NCBI GenBank assembly: GCA_963971285.1
Contig: OZ020246.1
Location: 19,327,217 to 19,391,216 of the forward strand
Reading direction: 5' to 3'
Length of the DNA stretch: 64,000 nt
From: Astropecten irregularis
Lineage: Eukaryota; Echinodermata; Asteroidea; Paxillosida; Astropectinidae
The translations under genes and the position numbers were made by a program. Of the stretch, positions 1-10,450 are shown one piece after another (position 1 is the first letter of the stretch; each line of letters opens with the position of its first letter). A model generated the notes under the pieces. It did not search any database and was not told the origin of the DNA. It saw only the letters and a list, made by a program, of their open reading frames with translations.

Positions 1-712
1 CAGGATGGAGGTGTATCGGGTAGGTGGTCGGGTTGATAACACTCCTTCCTTCGTTGTGAGATGATTATTCTCACATCCGTGCATAGTCATGTCAGCAATT
101 ATCCATAGGGGGTTTAAGGAGGCTCCGGCTCCGGCTCTGGCTCTGTCATGCATATGCTGAAAATATTGCAGGTTATGAGTTTCCATTGAAGCTGAAGCTC
201 TGTTTTCCTTTTCAAAGCATTGAATCTACTTCTGAACCGCAGCCAAAAGCCTTTATTTAGATACCTATTATTTCAAAATGGATTCACGAAATGGAGCTGG
301 AGCCTGAGCCTCCGTTTCATAAACCCCATAGATACTTTGAGCCTGTGACTCTGTAGCACTTTAAGAAAGATTTGAGGCTTTGCATGGTGACAATTGGTAT
401 GTCAGTGTATGTGGATCGGTTTGAGAAAACACCATGTAAGAATTGTTTGTATTCTATTTCGCACTTCTATTTCGTTCGTACCTTCACACTTCCATTTCGT
501 TTGCACTTCTCGTAAGGGTTCAACGTTTTGACTAGCCTGCTCTAGTCATCATCACGATGACTAGAGCACTTTGCTGGCCATCAGCTTAGTTAGATTTGCT
601 GATTGGCATCTCTCAATCCCTTCACTTGAATGCGAAGACAATTATAAAAACCAAGACATCTCCATCAATCAATCATCATCCTTCTCTCTTTCCCCTTATT
701 TTCTAATCTCAG
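1..712 (+). other. TAF4: TAF4 intron (partial, left edge)
   Basis: No coding sequence is seen here. The stretch ends in a pyrimidine-rich tract (about 681-710) and an AG at 711-712, which is the splice acceptor of the first visible TAF4 exon. It contains a degraded inverted-repeat element (107-327) described separately. The rest is unique-looking, AT-rich intron. Assignment to TAF4 follows from the exon immediately to the right; earlier TAF4 exons must lie to the left of the window. Confidence 0.75.
107..327 (+). mobile_element. MITE family A, copy 1 (degraded)
   Basis: About 220 bp related to copies at 2058-2294, 34259-34523 (reverse) and 49627-49857. The shared core reads through CTGAACCGCAGCCAAAAGCC and GGATTCACGAAATGGAGC. 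The right end GCCTCCGTTTCATAAACCCC is a decayed form of the family terminus GTTTCGTAAACGCC. The left end is more diverged. It carries no ORF and lies in a TAF4 intron. Confidence 0.7.
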
Positions 713-838
713 ACTGACTCCAGGTACGAAGTGACCAGCGACGTACGGTCCCAACTGAAATTCTTCGAGCAGCTGGATTCTCTTGAGAGGAAACGGCGAG
801 ACGAGCAGGAGCGAGAACTGCTGTTACGAGCGGCAAAG
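713..838 (+). CDS. TAF4: TAF4 (TFIID subunit 4), first visible coding exon
   Basis: TAF4 is a core subunit of the general transcription factor TFIID. Its histone fold pairs with TAF12 in the nucleus and it helps recruit RNA polymerase II. This 126-nt exon encodes 42 residues beginning T-D-S-R-Y-E and containing [20 protein letters not shown] and [13 protein letters not shown], which match the conserved C-terminal region of metazoan TAF4 almost residue for residue. The acceptor is CTCAG at 708-712 after a long pyrimidine tract. The donor is AAAG/GTAGCA at 838/839. Both boundaries are in phase 0. Earlier parts of the protein (Q-rich region, TAFH domain, first histone-fold helices) are outside the window. 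The charged E/R/K run is likely an extended helix. Vertebrates have TAF4 and TAF4B; I cannot tell orthology to one or the other, and a single ancestral gene is expected in an invertebrate. Confidence 0.93.
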
Positions 839-1129
839 GTAGCAATCAGGAGAAGGCATTGTAACATTTGCCACTGGTACTGCCCAGCCACTGAAAAGCC
901 TGGCCAGGCCCGGCTTCTTTAAAGCCTGGCCAGGCCCAAGCCTTCGGGCCTGTAATCCTCCTCTTGTCTGTCCTGAGCATCACTATGATAAAGTTGCTTA
1001 ACATCAATACAAACCATGCTTCTTGATACTGTCCATGATCAATGTGGACTCAATCTGTCAATCAGGTTGATACTTTATGCCAGCTATGATCCAGGATATG
1101 GCAGGGGCTTGGAGTGGATAATTTGTATG

Positions 1130-1515
1130 TCAGACAAGTTCAGGACAACTCAATTCGAGACAACTCGACCCCCAAAGACAACTCGACTTTGAGACAGCTG
1201 GAACGCAAAGGCAGCTCAGTATCATATCAGGCACAACTGACTCAAGGGTTTTGCAGAATGGCGCTAGCAGCGTCAATTTGTTTGCTTCCAATGAGAATGT
1301 TATTTTGGGTGTCATGTTTGTTTTATATTCAAATACTTTTTTTACATTGTTATGTTGCTCACATGGCGCTTCGCATCGGAATAGATGGAGTCGACTTGTC
1401 TCGGAGTGGACTTGTCTTTGTGGTGGAGCTGTCTCAGAGTCGAGTTGTATTTGGCTGTTTGGAGTCAAACTGTCTCAGAGTGGAGTTGTCTTTGCGGTTG
1501 ACTTGTCCGGTGCTC
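1130..1515. repeat. Degenerate inverted repeat of GACAACTCGA motifs in TAF4 intron
   Basis: The left side (1130-1205) has repeated GACAACTCGA and GAGACAGCTG. The right side (1380-1510) has the complements GAGCTGTCTC, AGTCGAGTTGT and GGAGTTGTCTTTG, several times each. The two sides could fold together. The long overlapping reading frames here on both strands come from this repetition and match no family. Confidence 0.6.
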
Positions 1516-1834
1516 AATATTTCAAGGCTAGGGATTACAGAAGTTCAAAAGTCTAGCACGGCATTTCAGTGGTCGGACCCAACCAGTATTAATAGTTTCT
1601 CTCCCTTTTAAAGTGGAGTTCAAATCAAAGTCCTTTCTTTTCAGACTGTCCATTCTTTTCAGACTGTTATCATAGAGCGACCATTTTGTTTTGGCCTCAA
1701 ATCACTTTGACTCCGTGAGACCAAAAGTGAACAGTAACTGACGACAACTGATTTGTACTGAACCAATGAAAATGTGTGAAGGTTCTTTAATCAAGTTGTG
1801 AGTGAAACGTGTTTGGGATTTTTTTTATTTGCAG

Positions 1835-2011
1835 AGTCGCTCGAAACAAGAGGATCCCGAACAGGCCCGACTCAAGCAGAAGGCCAAGGAGATGCAGCAG
1901 ATGGAGCTAGAACAGATCCGGCAGAAGGAGGCCAACATGACGGCACTGGCCGCCATCGGCCCCAGGAAGAAACGGAAACTGGATTCGCCCACGCCGGGAT
2001 CATCATCAGGG
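1835..2011 (+). CDS. TAF4: TAF4 coding exon 2 of 4 visible
   Basis: A 177-nt, phase-0 exon of 59 residues that continues directly from the exon at 713-838. It starts S-R-S-K-Q-E-D-P-E-Q and runs through KQKAKEMQQMELEQIRQKEA, NMTALAAIGPRKKRKLDSP and TPGSSSG. This is the strongly conserved coiled, basic segment of TAF4. PRKKRKLD looks like a nuclear localisation signal. The acceptor is TTTATTTGCAG ending at 1834 and the donor is GGG/GTAAGA at 2011/2012. Reading through the donor would add only about ten residues before a stop, so splicing is needed. The intron before it (839-1834) is about 1 kb. Confidence 0.95.
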
Positions 2012-2057
2012 GTAAGATTCCTCCAGGAAACCAACAAATGAAAAGGCATCTCCTTCT

Positions 2058-2294
2058 AGGGCCTTTCTCGAAGCTCGGCTCCAGCTCAGGCTTCGTCTCT
2101 GTCATTCATATCCTGAAAATATAGGCTGTGTTTTTTCATTGACGCTGGAGCTCTGTTTTCTTTTTCAAACCAGAGAATCTACTTCCGACCCGCAGCCAAA
2201 AGTCTCTATTTTGATACCTCCTTTTTAGAATGGATTCATGAAATGGAGCCACAGCCAGAATCTGAGCCGGAGCTGAGCTTTGAGAAAAGGCTCC
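2058..2294 (+). mobile_element. MITE family A, copy 2
   Basis: About 237 bp in the TAF4 intron just after the donor at 2012. It shares the family A core (CCCGCAGCCAAAAGTCTCTA, GGATTCATGAAATGGAGCC) with copies 1, 3 and 4. Its termini are more decayed than in copy 4. It has no coding capacity. Confidence 0.65.
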
Positions 2295-2440
2295 AGATTG
2301 GTCTATACAGCCTGGGATTATCCATTCATGCCCATGTGAGGGCGCTCTTCGTAATTTGCTAACAGTGAAAGGGCTTTATATGTTGCAGGTTTAACACAAA
2401 GTCTTATTTCTTCTTTCCTGAATTTTGCTTCTTTTTTTAG

Positions 2441-2500
2441 TCTGGTTCCTCCACTGGCAATATGGGCGGTACACCGGGGAGTCCGACAGTCAGATCCAAG
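2441..2500 (+). CDS. TAF4: TAF4 coding exon 3 of 4 visible
   Basis: A small 60-nt, phase-0 exon of 20 residues, Gly/Ser/Thr/Pro-rich (SGSSTGNMGGTPGSPTVRSK). The acceptor is CTTTTTTTAG ending at 2440 and the donor is CCAAG/GTAAAT at 2500/2501. It matches in position and composition the flexible linker that separates the basic KKRK segment from the last helix in animal TAF4. The linker is poorly conserved in sequence, so the call rests on splice signals, phase and placement between two certain exons. Confidence 0.85.
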
Positions 2501-2667
2501 GTAAATATAATAACTTGTATTCATCTTATCCAGTGTATCATGAACAGTGTAGGAAGACTATATCCAGACTAGGTCGCGATTATTTAGGGGCAATTTGGAG
2601 ACAGCTCATCTTAGTTAAGACCAACTGTCCACACTGTGTTCAAATGCCCCCTTTTGCAACTGTCTTG

Positions 2668-2780
2668 GCTGTCCCCTTGTATGGTTGTCACCAAGTGCCA
2701 CCAAGTGTCATAAAGAGCCAGCAAGATCCTGCGATGTCTCAGCTGTCCCCTCGTACCGTTGTCACCAAGTGCCACCAAGG
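2668..2780 (+). repeat. Two-copy tandem duplication in last TAF4 intron
   Basis: A segment beginning GCTGTCCCCTTGTATGGTTG and continuing TCACCAAGTGCCACCAAG at 2668 recurs at 2742 as GCTGTCCCCTCGTACCGTTG plus the same continuation, an offset of about 74 bp. The copies differ at a few positions. Related TGTCC and CAAGTG words flank the pair. No function is evident. Confidence 0.7.
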
Positions 2781-3061
2781 TCCCCAGCATTGCCCCCAGC
2801 TGTTTCCCTGCTAGGATCCTGCACCATGTCAATTAGCGTCAGACTGTCTGCTCTATATAAACACCATAGTGCTTTTGTCCATCATATCACATTCAAACTA
2901 CCTATATTTCGCCATTTGAGACCCACAAAACGAAATGAAAAGCTTGGGCCATATGACGAAATATGACAAATGGCAAGCGTAGCCTCAAGCCTCATTTCGT
3001 AAAGGCACTTACTCACTCTCTCTCAAAATCAATAATCCTCTCGTCCCATTTGTCCTTGCAG

Positions 3062-3166
3062 ATTCGGCGAATCAAGAGAGTGAACTTCCGAGACCTCATC
3101 TTTCTCATGGAGCAGGAGCAGGAGATGAAGAAATCCTCCTTCTTCTTCAAGATGTTCTTCAAGTAG
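3062..3166 (+). CDS. TAF4: TAF4 terminal coding exon with stop codon
   Basis: The last coding exon: 34 codons plus TAG at 3164-3166. It encodes IRRIKRVNFRDLIFLMEQEQ and then EMKKSSFFFKMFFK. This matches the extreme C terminus of TAF4, the conserved helix (often called the CCTD) that completes the interaction with TAF12, where vertebrates have R-V-N-L-R-D-L-I-F followed by an acidic stretch and a hydrophobic end. The acceptor is TGTCCTTGCAG ending at 3061. The four visible exons add up to 155 codons with one continuous phase-0 frame. The 561-bp intron before it holds the tandem duplication at 2668-2780 and a fragment resembling family D ends (about 2905-3006). Confidence 0.95.
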   Translation: MRRIKRVNFRDLIFLMEQEQEMKKSSFFFKMFFK

Positions 3167-4199
3167 GCCACGCCCTCCAACCCCTCATCCCTCCATATCC
3201 CTCTCAGTCAGGTATATATACCATGGAGCATCAAGATTGTAATATACAGATATTTATATATAATTATATCCGCGTGTTTATGGACCTTTTTTTTTGGTCT
3301 ATAGAGGGCGCTGTTGACTGTTTTCTTTTTGAAGGGAAACTTATTTTTTGGGGAAAACCCACTGATTTAATTTGTTTTGGTTACACCACACACAGAGACG
3401 TGTCTTGATTGTTTCGGCCATCACAATGGGACGATGTGTAACTTCGTGGTGCCGGAACTTTACGATATAAGCCACTTCATGGCGAGTCCGGCCACTTTTA
3501 AAGGCGTAAACTTAACAAGCTCGGTAAATGAATATCAACTCAAATAATTCAAATTGCAAGAATGCCATACGTTTTTCTGATATTTTGACCTTTTGGGAGT
3601 ACGTGTATCTCTAAGGATGACTTGAGTAGAGCGCCCTCGCTTGGTCAAAACTATGTATTGAGCTATCAGCCATCTACATAATGATCACGATTTATCATTT
3701 GTTGAATCGGCATGGGAACCAGGCACCCCCCTGTTATAATTTTGAAATCATTCTTATTATTGCTCGTCCCTGCATCATAACATCGGTGGCTTTTAGTAAC
3801 AAACACCAACGAAATGTGCCAAATGTATATTTTGACTGTTAATACTTAGTCCATCATTCTTTGGTATTGCTGGAGTAATATGTCTTCTGTCAGGATTTTG
3901 TTTGTTCAGTTTCAATACAAAATCAGCGAGTCAGTTTGAAGTTGGGCATGCACTTGATGAGTGGTGCTTTAGACAAATATTACCGAAAGAAAAGGTCTTA
4001 TTTTTGGAATCTTAGAGAATCTTGTTTGAGAAATTGCTAATTGATGATTGATAACTGAAATCATTGGGTGAACGATACCAACCCTTGTTATCCTATAAAA
4101 ATCTATAATGCTATAATGTACACCAATCACATAAATAACCATGTGCAGAAGACAAAATCGCTTCATTTGCTAGCACTTGATTTCATAGTTAACCTTACA

Positions 4200-4350
4200 G
4201 GGGTCCATTTCACCAAACTCATCGTAACTTACCCTCAATCGTAGGACTTATGATGCATTGCAGTCCTATGTAGTATAGGCCCCCTACGATGGGTTATCCT
4301 TCGTAAACTCGAGTTACGATCGGTCACTGGGCTTTGTGAAAACGACCCCA
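4200..4350. mobile_element. MITE family F, single copy
   Basis: About 151 bp bounded by inverted termini: GGGGTCCATTTCACCAAACT on the left and, read as reverse complement, TGGGGTCGTTTTCACAAAGC on the right. Inner arms carry ATCGTAACTTAC and its counterpart GTAAACTCGAGTTACGAT. It has no ORF. It is similar in design to the family E element at 8054-8202, whose ends also read GGGGCC-ATTTCACGAA. Confidence 0.7.
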
Positions 4351-4689
4351 GATCTCTATTGTCTTAGCCTGCCTCCTAATTAATTACTCTTCAGTTACCT
4401 TGACATTTTTTCTTTCAAGCATGTTTTGAAATCGACTGACATTTGATTCAAAATTTTTTTTTTTGATGATACATAATAATTTGACTGTTAACAGTATGTC
4501 AAACAAATTGAGTATTTTTTGCTTTTGTCTTGCAAAAGTAACACCGGAATTGTCAATTTATGAGATGTAACTTTTAGTACATTTCTTTTAGTTTCTTTCT
4601 GATGAAGATTTCTCAACTTGATGATATATATGTGTGTGGTACATGTATGGTAACCTCACGTCACATCATTGTAATGTTTGTCACAGTGC

Positions 4690-5170
4690 ATTGAAATAAT
4701 GCCATTTTGTCGAGTGTGACTCGTGTACACAGGGATGTCACATAACTGTTTCTTGCAGAGCATTGGCACTTTGTAATCGTTACTATGTAACGGTTCAACC
4801 AGTGATGTTACATTGTTATCGGAGTGTTCATCTCACTAGAATGCACTAGTCTTTACTGTGACATGGCTACATGATCTGTGACGTCACACCTTTTTGTCAT
4901 TACTGTGCCACAATGCACTGAAACACACTGTGACATAGTTACATAGCCTGTGTCTGTATAGCATTATAAATCCAACATGCTGTGACTGTGACACAGCCCT
5001 CAAGAACCCACAAGTCTTTACTTTGACACTGTGACATAATAATGTGACATTGCACCACTGTTTGTTCAACATGGTGTGACACGGCGCTGTAGAACATAGT
5101 TAGTATTCTGACATAGTTACATAAAGTATAATGTCACTCCTTCAACACACTATGCCACCTGTGATAACAC
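4690..5170 (+). repeat. Degenerate repeat of ACTGTGACATAGTTACAT-type words
   Basis: Words such as CACTGTGACATAGTTACATA, CTGTGACACAG, TTGACACTGTGACATAATAA and GACATAGTTACATAAA recur every few tens of bases. Spacing is irregular and copies are diverged, so this looks like an old expanded minisatellite within or beyond the TAF4 3' UTR. Confidence 0.6.
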
Positions 5171-6673
5171 ACCACTCAATTTGTAACCTTTCTTATGGAT
5201 CATGGATCATATAAGCATGTATGTGCACTTAATTAAGGGTGAATGGTTAAGTTTTACAATTGTACTGCACATTGAGTTCCTTTGGGTGCTTAGGGTTTAG
5301 GCAAAAAACCAACAACACAGAAGCAATGCTTGAAATTCAGCACATTGTAGTCCTAGCCTTAAAAATTACAAGTCACTTGTCAAGGCTGTTCAGTTTCCTC
5401 CTTAGCACTTTTTGCACATTCAGCAAAATTCAACCAGTCGAGTTGGTAATGGGTTTATACACAACACACCGGGTGATTGTGTTTGTCAAGTGTTCGTATT
5501 AAGCAGTGACACGAAAGTGGTTCCTAGTTTTGAAATAATGAGCAGCAGTTAGCTAATGGACTCTGACTGTATTACATTTTCAAAGGTAAAAGACGTTCTG
5601 GGTTTTTTTGTACATCACATTTCTTTCTTTTTTTTTCCGGTAATAAATTATAGGCTATTAAGACATCATTGCAATCAGTGATAAATTGCGCTTGAGTTCA
5701 AAGTAAAATAATGAATCAAACATTCAAATCACCGCAAACGTGATTGAAGCACTCCTGTAAAAGATATGAAGGATAACTCCGAAAGACTGAAAGATATTTT
5801 TTCTTTAAAAAAAAAGAAAAAGAAAAAAGAAAGAAAACAAATGCAACTGTCTTAAAAAGAATTAAGAAAACACAAAGTGGCACCTTTATCTCTTTGTATA
5901 CAAGTTTTATAACGCTTCGAGACAAAATCCTTTTATGTCTGCACATTTTTTTTAATGAATCTGTTTTTCGTCATTATTTTTGGCAGAGAAATTGAAGATG
6001 ACGGAAAAGTTCTGTTCATATTCACAAACTCGACGTTAATAAGATCTAGCAATGTACTCGTAGCTTGGGGAAATGAGACAGACTGAAATCTATTTGAAAA
6101 TCAAACCAAATCCTTAGTGCCATAGCAAATTAATCTTTTTTTTTTTTACTTCAGCTTTTATTTGAAACCAAAATCGCTGCACAGATTGATTCTGATTTGC
6201 ATCAAAAATTCACTTCTTATTTCCATAAAGATTAATTTGTGGAGCAAAGCAAATTTTCTTGGATGAAACTTTGTTCATGTTTAAGTTGAACACCTTCCGA
6301 TATTACAACACTGTATTCTGTATTGCATCTGGGCCCACTTTGTGAGGTTCTGCTTACCGTAAGCGAGGAATTGCCATTAACCGTAGCAGGCATTCGTGCG
6401 CTTACTGTAAGTGTATCTTATCTTCCCTTAGTAAGAAGTATGGGCTTGGGCACTTTCTGTAGTCGAGGTTGTTTTTGTGCATAATTCATTGGTCAGGTCA
6501 TGATAGCTCAGAGTGGTACAAGTTTAGCCAGGGAAATGGGGAATCACTCTGTCATAAGCAGACCCATGGAATTAGCCAACTGTTCAGCAGGGTAAATGGC
6601 TGCTTGTTGCTGCTCCACAATGTGTGGCTGTAAAAATGGAGAACCCAGATACTACGTGTTATCCAAAACCAGA

Positions 6674-6915
6674 GGCCAATTTCATAGAGCTGCTTAAGCA
6701 CCAAAATTTGCTTTAGCATCAACAACCTTTGTAAATAGAAATCAGTTTTACAGCCAAAACTCCTTGTGAATGTTATGCTCAGCAAACAATGGCCAAAGAC
6801 AAGTCAAAAGCAGTAAACATAACATGGAAATTTGGTTGGTAATTCTGTTTGATCAAGGAAGACTTTCCATGCTTAAGCAAATTGTGTGCATAAGCAGCTC
6901 TATGAAATTGGCGCC
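6674..6915. mobile_element. MITE family B, copy 1
   Basis: A palindromic element of about 240 bp starting GGCCAATTTCATAGAGCTGC and ending in its inverted form AGCAGCTCTATGAAATTGGC. Internal words AAGTCAAAAGCAGTAAACAT and AATTTGGTTGGTAAT are shared with B5 and B6. It has no ORF of significance. Confidence 0.8.
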
Positions 6916-7617
6916 AGGAGTTCATGAGATGATGTAGCTTTGTTTCTAAAACAGCCACACCCAACACGGGTGGTCCATTATACAATCATAAATGTATTAT
7001 TGTCATTACTGTTACTTCCGTGTTTTATGATTTCCTGGGGCGACAGTGATGTTTAGATGCTTAGTAGGGCCTGAGTTTCGATCTTAGCAGGATCATTCTC
7101 CAAGGTCTTTCAAAATGATTGTGCTAGGATCGAAACGTCAGGCTCTCTTATCTCTAAAAGCATTTTTATATTATTTTACAGGACATTATTTTGGTTAATG
7201 GGCCGTTTGCTATAAGTTAATTACTTGTATTGTTTAAGTAACGGTTTGCCCTTTGTTGACGTGTACATATCTGATTCAAGCTACCACAGTGCCCCACCCC
7301 CAAACTTGTACAATCTATTGACTGGACCACTAAACAAGTTAGCAAAGTGGTGTTGGTTCATATCCCACCCGAGCCAGTCTGTGATATTATTTATATACAG
7401 GTGTGTTTAAAGTCAGGTAACTTTTAGTAGTACAATTATGAGGTCATTATAATTTTTGTTATATAAATGATTTTCCGTCGTCAGGGTGATAGAAATATGC
7501 AAATTAGGCCGTTGCGCCATCCACCAATCAGCACTGCATACTCGGCACTTTTGATAACTAATTGAAGTACCCGCTGCGATATTGGATTCAAATAAACCCA
7601 CTGATTCCAGCTACGTT

Positions 7618-7690
7618 AGCTTGGTGGTGTAGTGGTATGGCATCTGCACGAGTAAGCAGGAGGTCATGGGTTCGAATCCCAGCTGAGCCT
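7618..7690 (+). other. tRNA-like fragment (probable SINE head or tRNA pseudogene)
   Basis: TTGGTGGTGTAGTGGTATGG resembles a pol III A box and D arm, and GGTCATGGGTTCGAATCCCA carries an intact B box and T arm. CTGC and GCAG can form a short anticodon stem. The acceptor strands do not pair (the 3' strand CTGAGCC lacks a partner), so this is unlikely to be a working tRNA gene. A tRNA-derived SINE remnant is the best guess. Confidence 0.5.
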
Positions 7691-7947
7691 GCACACATTT
7701 TTTCTCATGTTCACTCAATAAGCACTGGGTATGAAATGCTGATATACATTGGTCAAGAGCAAGCCTAATTTGCATAATTCATTAAAAGTTGGGGTATTTG
7801 TGTGTCATATTTCTTTCGAGCATGTGGTTATCTCTGGAATGTCATTACTTTTGAAACAGTTCCACACCATGTCTTGTCATATCCAGACCCAAACCAGTCT
7901 TGCTCATGGTGTAAAGAAGCCAGCCAACTCTCATTGAAAATCATAAG

Positions 7948-8321
7948 GCCTTTACGAAATGAGGTTTGAGGCTAGGCTTGGGATTTAGTTTGCTACTGGA
8001 TGTTGTGTCCTAAATGATGAAATGAAGGGATTGAGATATAACGTGGCGAAGCAGGGGCCGATTTCACGAAGCACTAAGATTGATCTTAAGTGTGAAATTA
8101 TCTTAATTGCTAAGCAACATGTGATGTCACAATACAAATCACTATGGTGATACTGAACAACTCATCTTAAGATTAATCTCAGTGCTTTGTGAAATCAAGC
8201 CCTGAAGCCTTTCTTTAGCATCGTCATGTGTCCCAATCCCTTCATTTTGTTTTGTGGGCCTCATATGACGGTAGCGAAATAAGTCCCAAGCCTAGCCCCA
8301 AGGCTGGTTTCGTAAAGGCCC
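7948..8321. mobile_element. MITE family D, copy 1, split by a nested element
   Basis: The left arm begins GGCCTTTACGAAATGAGGTT and the right arm ends CTGGTTTCGTAAAGGCCCC, an inverted pair. The uninterrupted relative is D2 at 21301-21503. Between the arms sits a second MITE (8054-8202), so about 225 bp of this interval belongs to family D itself. Confidence 0.75.
8054..8202. mobile_element. MITE family E, inserted inside family D element
   Basis: About 149 bp with inverted ends GGGGCCGATTTCACGAAGCA and TGCTTTGTGAAATCAAGCCC. The inner arms CTAAGATTGATCTTAAG and CATCTTAAGATTAATCTCAG extend the palindrome to about 40 bp each side. It has no ORF. Its position interrupts the family D sequence that is continuous in D2, showing that it inserted later. 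Confidence 0.75.
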
Positions 8322-9064
8322 CTAGATATGTTAACCGCCATCCTGGGATGAGAGAGAGAAAAAAATTACTAAGAAGCTCCTTGTGTCATCTGTTTAAATG
8401 TCCTCCAACTCTTGTCTGGTTTAGAGAGAGAGAGAGAAAGAGGGAGTCTATCAAGATTTGGCAGTACAGTCCATGCATTCCCATATCCCTCATATTAACC
8501 ACCCACTTCCCTTCCCTTAGACTTTCAACAAATCCACAGAACTTCCCAGAAAACTAGTCATTTGTTTGCTGCCTTGGCCAGACGACTTTGTATAAAAAAA
8601 ACTATTGTAAGAACTTTAAAAACCAATTCAAAACAACAAATCATGTACATTATTGGAGGGTTGGTTAGAAAAGTCTAACGATCCCCAACTCGTAATCCTT
8701 TAAGAACTATAACAGTCAGCTCATTTAAAACAGTTGATCTCATTATGTCTATTTGTACAAAAGAATACTATGATGGGGGGATGTTATAGAAAAATAAGAG
8801 GGTAAAAAAGAAAGAAGAGAAAATCGACTTCTATTTGTTGACATTTTGTGTATTTAGAAGATTGTTATAATTTTATTACTGAGCCAGCGAGGCGGGACAA
8901 AAAATAAATATTGTGGAAGGGATTCAAAAAAAATAAATGATGAAAATAAATTAAAATAAAATAATAAAACAGTGTGAAACATGTTATATTAAAACATTTA
9001 TTACTTTTAATGATGATGTTATTTTTTTGTTCAGTTTGAATTTCAATTTTGTTGTATACATCTT

Positions 9065-9407
9065 AAAGGTACTATCATACTTTGGTAGCATACAAACTAC
9101 AGAAATTACAGGGTATAAAGATGGTGATGGTAGAAACATACCGTTAACAATTTTCTGCATGAAATGCTGTATTTATCCAGAAAAGTGTAACACTCAAAAC
9201 TACTACCCCCCGCCAAAAAGAAAACCAGCTTTGATCTCCGAGATCAGAACCCCTGCATGTGAACAGTTTTTAAATTACCATGAGCGTTTTTCACAGGACT
9301 AGAAATTGGACTGGTAATTTCACAGATGACTGTTACTGTACTTTCTTGCTATTTTTGCCCATGCATGAATCTGCATTTCTGTGACAAAAACCAGAGTGTT
9401 ACCTTTA
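9065..9407 (+). mobile_element. MITE family C, copy 1
   Basis: About 343 bp beginning AAAGGTACTATCATACTTTG and ending GTGTTACCTTT. Inside are GGGTATAAAGATGGTGATGG, the AAACATACCGTTAA word and GAATCTGCATTTCTGTGACA, which are shared with copies C5 and C7-C10. It lacks a long ORF; short frames over it are repeat shadows. Confidence 0.8.
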
Positions 9408-9907
9408 ATTGTCTTAATATAAATTTCCGCGGGACTGAGGTAAACGAGCTTGAAATTTTTCATAGATGTGCAACACATTCCTCATACGAGGCTGGTTGCA
9501 GATCCGTTAAAAATCCTTTGTTTTCTCGCAGTATAGTCAGTCTCATGGCCAATCAATACCGATTATGTTTGCATTTTCTAACAACCTGTTTGATATTTTT
9601 TTTACCCGACGTGCCGGTGCCGTCGTTCCAAATTGATGAAATTTTGAAATCAAAGCAAAAAAATCCTCTCCTTTTCAATTAAAATTATGGTGCCCATTAG
9701 AAAATAGTCAAATTTCTTACGCGTACAGGAACTTACGGCTTTCAACTGTATACATTCCCCACGTGGTGATTATCTGCTATTCTGACAAGTTAACTTTTCC
9801 CTCCGTTTCCAACCGAGTCCCTGAGTATAGTCCCCTGTCTCAACGAACGCGCAAACACCCTATATCAGCAGACCAATGATTGTGCACCAGTCGATCTTTA
9901 CTGGTCA

Positions 9908-10141
9908 CACGTGCTGCCACGATCTATAAAAACAAGTTCGGTACACATTTTAGGACATACAATTTGGCGCCTTTTAAAGCCCATAGCATGCCTTTGTTTG
10001 GCAGTGAATATTATGTGATCGCTTTTCGCTCCATTTAATTTGTGGCGACTTTGGCATGTCCGAGAGTGACGTCATTCTGTTGCCAAAACACAAAACCGAA
10101 GTTCGACGGACATGTTGGCCGATTTTCAAAATGGCGGAAAG
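9908..10141 (+). promoter_or_regulatory. Candidate promoter with mini first exon (E-box, TATA, CRE, YY1-like ATG, donor)
   Basis: In order: CACGTG at 9908-9913, TATAAAAAC from 9925, a perfect CRE TGACGTCA at 10067-10074, then AAAATGGCGGAAAG directly followed by GTAAGCG. ATGGCGG inside a YY1-like site just before a strong donor (exon end 10141, GT 10142-10143) is a known arrangement for first exons. No downstream exon was found. If spliced to the KCTD exon at 44621 it would give only a five-codon uORF (M-A-E-R-C, stop). It could also start an unrecognised gene or be chance. Confidence 0.35.
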
Positions 10142-10436
10142 GTAAGCGCTCAAAACTTAAGTTTAACCAAAATTGAATTGTACCATTGTGATACCTTCGA
10201 AATCCACAGGACTTGTACTTATTATAATTGATTGATTAACCAATGTTAATGACTAACGAGTATTGTTAACAATAATATTGGTATGTCAGGAACACGTGCC
10301 CCCACTCCCTGACACAACATAAAACATGCCGAGCGCCCTCTTATGACAAAACACAACCAGGCCACCGCTGTTTCCGTGGCGAAATCTAGTTAGCTTGCTG
10401 TGCGTGGGCGTTACAGTGGGCGTTCATTGATGAAGC

Positions 10437-10450
10437 GCGCCCTCTTGTGG
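10437..10450 (-). promoter_or_regulatory. Perfect match to vertebrate CTCF core motif
   Basis: GCGCCCTCTTGTGG is the reverse complement of CCACAAGAGGGCGC and fits all 14 positions of the vertebrate CTCF core as I know it (CCACNAGRKGGCRS). A second, weaker GAGCGCCCTCTTATG lies about 100 bp to the left in the same orientation. Binding is inferred only. Confidence 0.4.

Larger units (their letters stand above)
3167..5660 (+). other. TAF4: TAF4 3' UTR and downstream region (extent uncertain)
   Basis: After the TAG there is no further ORF of interest. The first canonical poly(A) signal I notice on the + strand is AATAAA at 5642-5647, so a 3' UTR of up to about 2.5 kb is possible, but the cleavage site cannot be fixed by eye. 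The stretch includes a MITE (4200-4350) and the tandem-like TGTGACATAG region (4690-5170). A TGACGTCA palindrome at 4879-4886 lies inside that repeat region. Confidence 0.45.
5661..9064. other. Intergenic stretch, repeats only
   Basis: No coding sequence is supported. The stretch holds a poly-A/G-rich run near 5800-5840, MITE B1 (6674-6915), a tRNA-like fragment (7618-7690), the nested MITE pair (7948-8321), a GA-rich patch (8347-8440) and an A-rich tract at 8896-8972 with several AATAAA words. If TAF4 has a very long 3' UTR, that last tract is another place it could end. Confidence 0.5.

Noticed and set aside
8896..8972. Definite TAF4 polyadenylation site (several AATAAA words)
   Set aside because: The tract is simply A-rich, and an earlier AATAAA exists at 5642. 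Without transcript data the end cannot be chosen.
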